From assembly GCA_039818825.1 (NCBI GenBank), contig JBCBTD010000101.1, positions 1-10,209 of the forward strand: a stretch of DNA of 10,209 nucleotides, given 5' to 3'. This DNA is from JBCBTD01 sp039818825. GTDB lineage: Bacteria > Pseudomonadota > Alphaproteobacteria > Geminicoccales > Geminicoccaceae. Position numbers and translations under genes: made by a program. Below the pieces are notes generated by a model. The model was given only the letters and a program-made list of their open reading frames with translations. It was not told where the DNA came from and did not search any database. Shown here piece by piece: positions 1 to 6,022 of the stretch (position 1 is its first letter; the number at the start of each line of letters is the position of its first letter).

Positions 1-42
1 AGCTCGTCGACGAGGACGAGCCCGCCTACGTGCCGACGAGCT
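1..42. other. Apparently inverted terminal segment, left edge
   Basis: AGCTCGTCG (1-9) and CGACGAGCT (34-42) form a perfect 9-bp inverted repeat, the first arm being the very start of the window. In the given orientation the segment brings an in-frame TAG into the haloperoxidase gene. Flipped, the frame is open to the edge. Most likely a contig-end fold-back artefact. Confidence 0.6.
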
Positions 43-1660
43 TGACCCGATCGTGCCCTTGGCCCAGCTCGAAGAAGGCCTTGAGCACCGTCACGCAGGC
101 GCCTGCCACGGTCGCATGGCCGGCGCCGTAGGCCGGATGCATCGGCGAACCCTCGGGGAACGCCATCGGCAACAGCCAGCTGCTGTGCGGTCCGGGACCC
201 TCGTCGACGTCGTTCTGCCGCGCGTTGTGGCGGCGGACCTCGGTCAACAGATCGTCGAACGCCGGCTCACCCGGCGCATCCGTGGGGAATGCGTAAGGGG
301 CGATGGTGTTGCCGAGCAGCCGCCGCGCGTCGTCGTCGAGCGTGCTGCCGGGCCCGTCCGGCTGGTAGCCCGAGTAGACCGTGTGCATCAGCGCGCCCAG
401 CGCTTCGGGACGCAGCCGCCGGTGGACCGAGAACTTCTGCGCACGAACGGCGCGGAGCGCTCGGCTCGCCACTTCGCAGACCAGCGTCAGCAGGTGCGGC
501 GGACCGAACACGGCGAAGGGCTCACGGTTCGGGCCACCGGCGCCGGCGGGGTTGGTCGTGGCGCCATGGAACGGCAGGCCGGCGTCGAAGGCGAACCGCC
601 GGTTGCCCGGCGACCGCTCCTCGCCGAGAAGGAACAGGCAGGCCGTTAGGTACGCTTGGTACAACGCATCGTCGTGCACGTAGGTTGCGAGGTCGCGGAG
701 CCGGGTCATGATCCGGTACTGGATCGCACCTTCGACCTTGACGAACTCGTCGGTGCCGGGGCGCACGTTGGCTGCGTTCTGCACGTCCAGCCAGCTCTGC
801 CAGGCGGTCATGTAGTCGACGCCGGGGTGGGCGACGCGAACCTTTTGCTCGATGCGTTGGTTGCCGTAGCGGATCGCTGCGCTCGCCCGGTCGCCGTTGT
901 CGGTGCCGATGACCATGAACTGCGACAAGAACGGGCCCTGGTCGTCACCGAACGCGACGCCCCGGTAAAGGTTGGCAGGCGTTGGTGCGACGCCGAAGCG
1001 GCGGCGCTCGCGCTTGTTCGGGTCCGTCTCGTCCTTGTCGGCCACGACGTTGCCCTGGAACCACCGAAACGTCCCGAGGCGGGTGGCGGCGGCGGCCACG
1101 TCGCTGGCCGCGTCGTCGAGGACCTGCCGCTCGTCGTCGGCCAGTGCTGGGCCCATCGCTTGGACCAATCCCGCGTCCATGAACGCTGCGACTGGCAGCT
1201 CGCGGTGCAGCGCCATCTGGTAGACCTCGGCGAGCTCGGCGGCCAGCTCGGTGGAACCGGCCCGCGGCGCTGGCGGCATGGTCAGCGCGAACGGGTCTGG
1301 GCCCTCCAGCACGTAGGCGTGCCCTCCGGTCGGGCTTTCGTACTCGCGCGGGCCGAGGTCACCGATCTGGAACGGGTTGAGCATCACGCCGGCGAAGACC
1401 GCGGGGTCGGCCGAGAGCGTCGCGTCGCGGAATGTATGATATGTAGAAAAATCCATGATAAGGCCGTCGGCGCCGTGCCTCAAACCCTTCGTGAAGTTGA
1501 ACATGAATGGCTCGGCCTCGTCGCCATTGTCGATTTGCGCCGGGAACGGCTGGTTGGTGGACGCGGCCGCAGCGGCCTGGCGACGTTCGAGAGCTTTGAT
1601 ACGGCGGGGTTCAGGATCAATGTCGGAGGCGGTGCGGAATTCCGGATCGATGTCGGCCAT
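26..1660 (-). CDS. Vanadium-dependent haloperoxidase-type (PAP2 superfamily) protein, 3' end disrupted
   Basis: Family members bind vanadate and oxidise halides with H2O2; related PAP2 proteins are phosphatases. The visible product is 544 residues. It has the phosphate/vanadate-site segment K409...R417-P418 (KFSVHRRLRPEA) and the motif HPAYGAGHA with His515 as the expected acid-base histidine. The last family motif (G-hh-H-x3-D, holding the metal-binding His) is absent because a TAG stop at 26-28 ends the frame shortly after VTVLKAFF. Flipping bases 1-42, which are bounded by a 9-bp inverted repeat, removes this stop and continues the frame as KLVDEDEPAYVPTS. The truncation is therefore probably an assembly fault and not a pseudogene. 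No signal peptide is visible, so a cytoplasmic location is likely. Residues 3-19 hold a near-repeat, DIDPEFR then DIDPEPR. The ATG at 1660 has GGAG 7 nt upstream. Substrate unknown; family call fairly sure. Confidence 0.82.
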   Translation of the reverse strand: MADIDPEFRTASDIDPEPRRIKALERRQAAAAASTNQPFPAQIDNGDEAEPFMFNFTKGLRHGADGLIMDFSTYHTFRDATLSADPAVFAGVMLNPFQIGDLGPREYESPTGGHAYVLEGPDPFALTMPPAPRAGSTELAAELAEVYQMALHRELPVAAFMDAGLVQAMGPALADDERQVLDDAASDVAAAATRLGTFRWFQGNVVADKDETDPNKRERRRFGVAPTPANLYRGVAFGDDQGPFLSQFMVIGTDNGDRASAAIRYGNQRIEQKVRVAHPGVDYMTAWQSWLDVQNAANVRPGTDEFVKVEGAIQYRIMTRLRDLATYVHDDALYQAYLTACLFLLGEERSPGNRRFAFDAGLPFHGATTNPAGAGGPNREPFAVFGPPHLLTLVCEVASRALRAVRAQKFSVHRRLRPEALGALMHTVYSGYQPDGPGSTLDDDARRLLGNTIAPYAFPTDAPGEPAFDDLLTEVRRHNARQNDVDEGPGPHSSWLLPMAFPEGSPMHPAYGAGHATVAGACVTVLKAFFELGQGHDRVKLVGT

Positions 1661-1729
1661 GCGCCAACTCCAGCGTTTGGGTTGATGGACACGTCTGAGC
1701 GGTTCGCGTAGAACGCCTAAAAAAATGGG

Positions 1730-1758
1730 CGAATAGACATAAATGTCTCAAATGTCAA
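1730..1758 (-). promoter_or_regulatory. Candidate sigma70 promoter of the haloperoxidase gene
   Basis: On the minus strand a perfect TTGACA (1758-1753) is followed after 17 nt by TATTCG (1735-1730), a 3-of-6 match to the -10 consensus. It lies in an AT-rich island of roughly 60 bp (about 1715-1775) within a GC-rich contig, and some 70 bp upstream of the ATG at 1660. The -35 is strong and the -10 weak, a pattern often seen at activated promoters. This is read from sequence only. Confidence 0.45.
1735..1748. promoter_or_regulatory. Dyad AGACAT-AA-ATGTCT, candidate operator
   Basis: A perfect 6+6 inverted repeat with a 2-nt centre sits between the proposed -35 and -10 of the haloperoxidase promoter. 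A second AAATGTC half-site follows 9 bp on (1741-1747 and 1750-1756). A dyad inside the spacer suits a regulator that binds there, either a repressor or a MerR-type activator. No regulator gene is visible nearby, so the partner is unknown. Confidence 0.4.
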
Positions 1759-1791
1759 TATTTCTTCATCTTGTTCGCTGCTGACGATCGG

Positions 1792-1853
1792 CACCGTCCG
1801 TTCACAACTGCCGGGCGCTCATGGTAGCTGCCGCGTCGGGGTTCACCGTCCGT
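1792..1853. repeat. 10-bp direct repeat CACCGTCCGT upstream of the GNAT gene
   Basis: Identical CACCGTCCGT copies occur at 1792-1801 and 1844-1853, 52 bp apart (about five helical turns). The second copy overlaps a small hairpin, GTCCG-TGTTG-CGGAC (1848-1862), just before the GNAT start region. They could be regulator sites, but chance repeats of this size are not rare in GC-rich DNA. Confidence 0.25.
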
Positions 1854-1882
1854 GTTGCGGACAGAGCGAGGTGCAGCTCGTC

Positions 1883-2407
1883 ATGGCCCGCGGGTCGAAG
1901 TTGGAAACGTTCGGCCTTCGCGAGGCCGACGACGGCGATGGCGACGCGCTCGCCGCGCTCATCGCCGGCTGCTTCGCCGAGTACGACGGCTGTGTGTTCG
2001 ATCGCGCCTGCGAGTTCCCCGAGCTCGATGCCATCGCAACGCACTTCCGAGCGGCCGGCGGGTGCATGTGGGTGGTCGAGGCCGATCTGGCCGTCGTCGG
2101 CTGCCTCGGCGTCCGACCATTGCGGAGCGACGCCATCGAACTGCTGAAGGTCTACGTCGACGGGCGCTGCCGCGGTACGGGGATCGCGCAGGAGCTCCTC
2201 GCGGAGGCCGAGGCATTCGCCCGACGCCTGGGCGCCAGCCAGCTCGAACTCTGGAGCGACACACGGTTTCTACGCGGGCACCGATTCTACGAAAAGCAGG
2301 GCTTCGAGCGTACCGGCGAGAAGCGGTTCTTGAACGATCTCAGCGACAGCTGGGAGTATCGGTTCGTGCGGTCGGTGGATCGGCCGTTCAAGCCAGGAGG
2401 AGAGTGA
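1883..2407 (+). CDS. GNAT-family N-acetyltransferase
   Basis: The protein should transfer an acyl group from acyl-CoA to an amine; its substrate cannot be told from sequence. The acetyl-CoA pyrophosphate loop RCRGTGIAQELL (R-x-x-G-x-G/A type) lies near the middle of the chain. It is followed by the helix, the LELWSD strand and the YEKQGF motif near the C-terminus that are typical of the fold. Length is 174 residues from the ATG at 1883, which has GAGGTG 9 nt upstream. A GTG at 1871 would add four residues and cannot be excluded. The gene converges on the ZIP transporter gene, and their 3' ends overlap by 20 bp (2388-2407), so there is no room for a terminator between them. The family is clear and the function unknown. 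Confidence 0.85.
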   Translation: MARGSKLETFGLREADDGDGDALAALIAGCFAEYDGCVFDRACEFPELDAIATHFRAAGGCMWVVEADLAVVGCLGVRPLRSDAIELLKVYVDGRCRGTGIAQELLAEAEAFARRLGASQLELWSDTRFLRGHRFYEKQGFERTGEKRFLNDLSDSWEYRFVRSVDRPFKPGGE

Positions 2408-3173
2408 CCGCCAGCATGGCGGCGAACGCGACGGTGACGACCACGCCGAGGGTCTCGGTCGTCGTCGCTTCGCTGGCTTCCGGCAACAGTTCGGCGAAGA
2501 CCATCCACAGCATCGCGCCGGCGGCAAGGCCCAGGCCCACCGGGAGCAACGGCTGGAATAGCAGGACGAACAGGAAGGCCGGGACTGCCAACAACGGCTG
2601 CGGCAAGCTGGAGAAGATGCTCCAGCCCGCGGCGCTCAGCACGCTGGCGCCGCGGGGCACCATGACGAGGCTGATGGCGAGCCCTTCCGGCACGTTGTGC
2701 AGGGCCATTGCCAGCGTGATGAACTCGCCGAGGTTCATGCTGCCGCCGAATGCCACGCCGACGCCGACGCCTTCGGCGGCCGAATGGACCGTCATGATGC
2801 CGACCACCAGCAGGATCCGCTTGGCGTCCGCTCCCTTCACGTCGGCGACCGAGACGTCGCCGTGGCCGTGGAGAAAGCGGCCGGCGACGACGACCAGGAC
2901 GACGCCAGCCAGAAGGCCGAACAAGGTTCGGGCCGGATCGAAGGCAAAGCCCTCGACGATGAGGCTGTGACACGCGGCGAGCATCAATCCGGCGGCCACC
3001 GCGTTGCCCAAAGCGAGCGCGCGGTCGCCGCTGGCCCGGGTGAACAGCAACGGCAGGGCCCCGAGCCCAGTTGCCAGCGCCGTGACCAACGCTGCGAGGA
3101 AAACGACGAGGACCGAGGGATCGGACAAGGGTTGTTCGCCGAAGACTGACGAGTCGATTTCGACCCATTCCAA
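2388..3173 (-). CDS. ZIP-family divalent metal transporter
   Basis: An integral inner-membrane carrier of about eight predicted segments that would move Zn2+ or another divalent metal into the cytoplasm. The two ZIP signature helices are present: HSAAEG at residues 130-135 (TM4) and HNVPEG at 159-164 (TM5), which hold the metal-binding His and Glu residues. A short His-containing loop (HGHGD, about 102-106) follows TM3. The 261-residue length is normal for the family. The start is uncertain. TTG at 3173 opens the frame after an in-frame stop at 3189-3191 but has no obvious Shine-Dalgarno sequence; a second TTG at 3128 would give a shorter N-terminus just before TM1. The gene diverges from the plcP cluster and converges with the GNAT gene. 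Metal specificity is not readable. Confidence 0.88.
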   Translation of the reverse strand: MEWVEIDSSVFGEQPLSDPSVLVVFLAALVTALATGLGALPLLFTRASGDRALALGNAVAAGLMLAACHSLIVEGFAFDPARTLFGLLAGVVLVVVAGRFLHGHGDVSVADVKGADAKRILLVVGIMTVHSAAEGVGVGVAFGGSMNLGEFITLAMALHNVPEGLAISLVMVPRGASVLSAAGWSIFSSLPQPLLAVPAFLFVLLFQPLLPVGLGLAAGAMLWMVFAELLPEASEATTTETLGVVVTVAFAAMLAVTLLLA

Positions 3174-3178
3174 TTCTA

Positions 3179-3190
3179 GAACACGTGTTC
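3179..3190. promoter_or_regulatory. Perfect 12-bp palindrome GAACACGTGTTC, candidate operator
   Basis: This fully symmetric 12-mer lies 5 bp upstream of the TTG start of the ZIP gene, in the divergent region shared with plcP. It fits the GAAC-R-N-R-Y-GTTC pattern of the Gram-positive LexA box, but alphaproteobacterial LexA normally binds GTTC-N7-GTTC. It does not resemble the AT-rich Zur boxes known to me. Regulator unknown. Confidence 0.4.
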
Positions 3191-3223
3191 ATCCCGGCAA
3201 GCGCCAGCACCGCCAACGTCGGG

Positions 3224-3241
3224 TTGTCATCGGCCTCTCAC
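3224..3241 (+). promoter_or_regulatory. Candidate Pho box upstream of plcP-btaAB
   Basis: TTGTCAT-CGGC-CTCTCAC consists of two 7-mers in 11-bp register, as in the PhoB consensus CTGTCAT-N4-CTGTCAY. The first matches 6 of 7 positions; the second has one mismatch at the G when Y is allowed at the last position. It points toward plcP, about 84 bp before the proposed TTG start. A TAGGG-CC-CCCTA dyad lies just downstream (3252-3263). The -10 is not convincing. The genes behind it are those expected under PhoB control, which raises its credibility. Confidence 0.5.
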
Positions 3242-3324
3242 GAAAGCAGGGTAGGGCCCCCTAACGAGGGTGCGCGCGGCTACCGCCTCACCCCGGGACG
3301 AGGTGGCAAGGTCCGAGAGAGCCG

Positions 3325-4071
3325 TTGCACGAGCCTATCGTCGATATCCAGGTCGCCCCCCCGGTAGCCTTGCCGAGTGTGACCGAGACGCTGATCCTCT
3401 CCGACGTTCATCTCGGTCTGCCGGCGTGCCGCGCCGCTGCCCTTCTCGAGACGCTCAAGCGCTGGCGTTTTCAGCGGCTGATCCTGCTGGGCGACATTTT
3501 TCACGACCTCGACTTTCGCCGCCTCAATGCCGAGCACTGGGACCTGCTGTCCCACGTCCGCAAGCTGTCGAACCCGAAGCGACGGGTCGAAGTCGTGTGG
3601 GTCCTGGGTAACCACGATCGCGTTGCCGCCAAGGTCGCGTCGCATCTGATGGGTGTCGACGTCTGCGAGACCTTCGCCTGGGAGGCGCACGGTCGCCGTC
3701 ACGTCGCGGTCCACGGCGACCGGTTCGATCGCCTCATCACCAATCACCCCTTCCTCAGCGACGTCGGCGCGCGTCTGCTGGCCGCGAGCCAGCGGTGGCT
3801 GCGGGTCGGGCCGAGTGGTGTCGGTTGGATGGATCGCCGCCACAACCGCTGGCTCGGGCTGACGGCCAAGGTGCGCTCGGGCGCCAAGGTGATGGCCGCC
3901 GACCGCGGCATCGATGTGGTCTTCTGCGGCCACACCCACGAGGCGTTGCACGAGAAGCTGTCGGTTGGCGCCGGTTCCGTGGAGTACGTCAACACCGGCT
4001 GCTGGACTCGCCGGCCCTCCCACTACGCCACCGTCGACGCTGCCGGCGTGCGTCTGCACGCTTGTCGTTGA
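3325..4071 (+). CDS. plcP: Calcineurin-like metallophosphoesterase, probable phospholipase C PlcP
   Basis: The 248-residue protein has the full di-metal set: D27-x-H29 (SDVHLG), GD57 (GDIFHD), GNHD 95-98, HGDRFD 130-135 and GHTH 202-205. By family it resembles UDP-2,3-diacylglucosamine hydrolases (LpxH-like), and automatic annotation would probably call it that. Two points favour PlcP, the enzyme that releases diacylglycerol from phosphatidylcholine or phosphatidylethanolamine during phosphate starvation: btaA and btaB follow directly, and a Pho-box-like element precedes it. Alphaproteobacteria generally use LpxI for the lipid A step. The start is uncertain: TTG 3325 has a purine run GAGAGAG close by, and in-frame TTG 3370 or GTG 3379 would begin nearer the first motif. 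A 58-nt gap with a small hairpin (4071-4090) separates it from btaA. The phosphoesterase call is very sure, the PlcP role is inference. Confidence 0.8.
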   Translation: MHEPIVDIQVAPPVALPSVTETLILSDVHLGLPACRAAALLETLKRWRFQRLILLGDIFHDLDFRRLNAEHWDLLSHVRKLSNPKRRVEVVWVLGNHDRVAAKVASHLMGVDVCETFAWEAHGRRHVAVHGDRFDRLITNHPFLSDVGARLLAASQRWLRVGPSGVGWMDRRHNRWLGLTAKVRSGAKVMAADRGIDVVFCGHTHEALHEKLSVGAGSVEYVNTGCWTRRPSHYATVDAAGVRLHACR

Positions 4072-4090
4072 GCCGCTGGCGCGAACGGCT
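4071..4090 (+). other. Small hairpin in the plcP-btaA gap
   Basis: AGCCG (4071-4075) and CGGCT (4086-4090) can pair across a 10-nt loop and overlap the last base of the plcP stop. No T-run follows, so it is not a convincing terminator. It might slightly affect read-through or mRNA stability between plcP and btaA. Confidence 0.2.
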
Positions 4091-4129
4091 ATCTTGCCGC
4101 CGCGTCGATCCCACGCCGGAAGGACAGAA

Positions 4130-5344
4130 ATGCCGAACGCCCTCTTGGAGGATGCCGCCCTCACTCGCCCCAAACGGCGCGGTGATCGCTTGGCCGAGCG
4201 CCTCTTCGCCTGGTCGTTCGACGGGTTCGTCTACAACCAGATCTGGGAGGATCCGATCGTCGATCTGGCGGCGATGGAGCCGGTGGCCGGCAAGCGGATC
4301 CTCACCATCGCCTCGGCGGGCTGCAACGTCCTGAACTATCTGGACGCCGATCCCGAAGCCGTGGTCGCGGTCGACCTCAATCCGGCGCATGTGGCGCTGA
4401 GCCGCCTGAAGGTGGCGGCGCTGGAGCACCTGCCGGACCACGAAACGTTCTTTCGCTTTTTCGGCCATGGCGCCGATCAGGCCAACGTCGACGCCTACGA
4501 CCACTACCTGAAGCCGTATCTCGACGAAGCGGTCAGGGACTACTGGGACGACTCCAGCGTCTGGCGCGGTCGTAGGATCGAGCTGTTCCGCCGCGGGCTC
4601 TATCGTCGCTCGCTGCTGGGGCGGACGATCAAGTCTGCCCACCTGACGGCCAGGCTCTTGGGCGGACGGCCGCGGTCGATGCTCCGCGCCAAGAGCCGCG
4701 ACGACCAGACCCGCCTGTTCGAACGCCATCTGGCGCCGGTGTTCGAGAAGCGGGCCGTCCGCCGCCTCGCCCGCACCCGCGCGGCCTATTACGGGCTAGG
4801 CATCCCACCCAACCAGTACCGGGCGCTGCACGAAGCCAGCTCGGAGCCGGCGGCGGAGATCCGCGAGCGGGTGCGGCGCCTCGCTTGCGATTTCGACCTC
4901 GCCGACAACTACTTTGCGTGGCAGGCCTTCGGCCGCGGCTACGACCTGGAGAACCGCGAAGCGGTGCCACCCTACCTGAAGCCGGCAGTCTACGAGCGGA
5001 TCAAGCCGCGCGCCCAGCGGGTGAGCATCCTCAACGATCTGCTCGTCCATCACCTGGCCGACCAACCGGCGGCGAGCTACGACCGCTACGTGTTCCTCGA
5101 TGCGCAAGACTGGATGACGCGGGTCCAGTTGCAGGGGTTGTGGCGCGAGGTCACGCGCACGGCGCGGCCAGGCGGCAAGGTGATCTTCCGCACCGCAGGC
5201 GCCGCATCGCCGCTCGCCGACAACCTCTCGGCAGATCTGCTCGCAGCGTGGCACTACGACGCCGTGCGCAGCGAAGAGCTGTTCAAGGTCGACCGCTCAG
5301 CCATCTACGGTGGGTTCCACGTCTACGAGCTCAAAGCCTCGTGA
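4130..5344 (+). CDS. btaA: BtaA, SAM:diacylglycerol 3-amino-3-carboxypropyltransferase (DUF3419 family)
   Basis: BtaA makes the ether bond of diacylglycerylhomoserine by moving the 3-amino-3-carboxypropyl group of S-adenosylmethionine onto diacylglycerol, the first step of the betaine lipid DGTS. The 404-residue product shows family marks: YNQIWEDP at 35-42, the SAM-binding segment IASAGCN at 60-66, AVDLNP around 80-85 (acidic residue D82 expected to contact the ribose), and a C-terminal part with VFLDAQDWM and GGKVIFRTAG. The ATG at 4130 has a strong GGAAGGA Shine-Dalgarno 5 nt upstream. Its length is close to the roughly 415 residues I recall for Rhodobacter BtaA. The stop overlaps the btaB start in a GTGA. 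The diacylglycerol substrate would be supplied by the phosphoesterase upstream. Membrane-associated on the cytoplasmic side by role. Confidence 0.9.
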   Translation: MPNALLEDAALTRPKRRGDRLAERLFAWSFDGFVYNQIWEDPIVDLAAMEPVAGKRILTIASAGCNVLNYLDADPEAVVAVDLNPAHVALSRLKVAALEHLPDHETFFRFFGHGADQANVDAYDHYLKPYLDEAVRDYWDDSSVWRGRRIELFRRGLYRRSLLGRTIKSAHLTARLLGGRPRSMLRAKSRDDQTRLFERHLAPVFEKRAVRRLARTRAAYYGLGIPPNQYRALHEASSEPAAEIRERVRRLACDFDLADNYFAWQAFGRGYDLENREAVPPYLKPAVYERIKPRAQRVSILNDLLVHHLADQPAASYDRYVFLDAQDWMTRVQLQGLWREVTRTARPGGKVIFRTAGAASPLADNLSADLLAAWHYDAVRSEELFKVDRSAIYGGFHVYELKAS

Positions 5345-6000
5345 GCACCGTCGCCCCGGACGATGCCGCCAGCCGCATGGCGCGGATGTACGGGTGGCAG
5401 CGGCACCTCTACGACCTGAGCCGGAAATACTACCTCTGGGGCCGCGATCGCTTGATCGACGAGTTGGCGCTCGCGCCGGACGAAGCGTTGCTCGAAGTCG
5501 GCTGCGGTACCGGCCGCAATCTGATCGCCATCGCCAAGCGCTACCCGATGTCGCCGCTCTACGGCTTCGATGCGGCCGAGCCGATGCTGGACGTCGCCAG
5601 AAGCAAGGTCGAGGGAGCCGGTCTCGACGACCGGATCACGCTGGCCTTCGGTTTGGCCGGGACCGGTGTCGAGCGGACGCTCTTCGATCGCCCGGCGTTC
5701 GAGCGGATCGCCTTCTCCTACGCGCTGTCGATGTTCGACGATCCGGCAGGCGCCGTCGACACGGCGCTGGCGGCGCTCGTGCCGGGCGGCCGCCTGCACG
5801 TCGTCGACTTCGGCCTGATGGAAGGCTTGCCGTCGCCGCTCCGTGCTGGCTTGCGAGCGTGGCTTCGGAGTTTCCACGTTCACCCTTCGGCGGCAGCCGC
5901 GGAACGCCTCGCCGCGCACCGAGCTGCGGCCGGCGGCGAGTTGCGGGTCGAGAGCCTCGCCGGCGGCTACGCCCAGCTTTTGGAGTACCGCGCCGCCTGA
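5341..6000 (+). CDS. btaB: BtaB, SAM-dependent N-methyltransferase for the betaine lipid DGTS
   Basis: BtaB trimethylates diacylglycerylhomoserine to DGTS using three S-adenosylmethionine molecules. The 219-residue protein is a class I methyltransferase: motif I EVGCGTGRN at 52-60, the acidic loop GFDAAEPM at 75-82, and motif III LVPGGRLHVVDFG further on. The N-terminus MYGWQRHLYDLSRKYYLWG fits BtaB-type methyltransferases. The GTG at 5341 overlaps the btaA stop by 4 bp (GTGA), which implies translational coupling. ATGs at 5377 and 5386 are possible later starts. It ends 22 bp before the convergent PLP-enzyme gene, with no clear terminator between. Alone the sequence supports only a methyltransferase; the overlap with btaA makes the BtaB role very likely. 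Confidence 0.88.
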   Translation: MSTVAPDDAASRMARMYGWQRHLYDLSRKYYLWGRDRLIDELALAPDEALLEVGCGTGRNLIAIAKRYPMSPLYGFDAAEPMLDVARSKVEGAGLDDRITLAFGLAGTGVERTLFDRPAFERIAFSYALSMFDDPAGAVDTALAALVPGGRLHVVDFGLMEGLPSPLRAGLRAWLRSFHVHPSAAAAERLAAHRAAAGGELRVESLAGGYAQLLEYRAA

Positions 6001-6022
6001 CGCTGGCATCCACCGTCGGGTC

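Noticed and set aside
26..1660. Haloperoxidase gene as a pseudogene truncated by a premature TAG
   Set aside because: The stop lies inside a terminal segment bounded by a 9-bp inverted repeat; flipping it restores an open frame, so an assembly artefact explains it better.
656..1711. Long plus-strand ORF (351 codons) opposite the haloperoxidase gene
   Set aside because: It is a GC-rich antisense shadow: it resembles no family I know, while the minus-strand frame holds clear catalytic motifs.
1852..2970. Plus-strand ORF (372 codons) overlapping the GNAT and ZIP genes
   Set aside because: Arg/Ala-rich, low-complexity product with no domain; it overlaps two genes with strong family motifs.
4071..4090. 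Hairpin after plcP as a rho-independent terminator
   Set aside because: Only a 5-bp stem with a 10-nt loop and no T-run; btaA probably belongs to the same transcript.
3280..4173. Minus-strand ORF (297 codons) opposite plcP
   Set aside because: Antisense shadow of a gene with five conserved metal-binding motifs.
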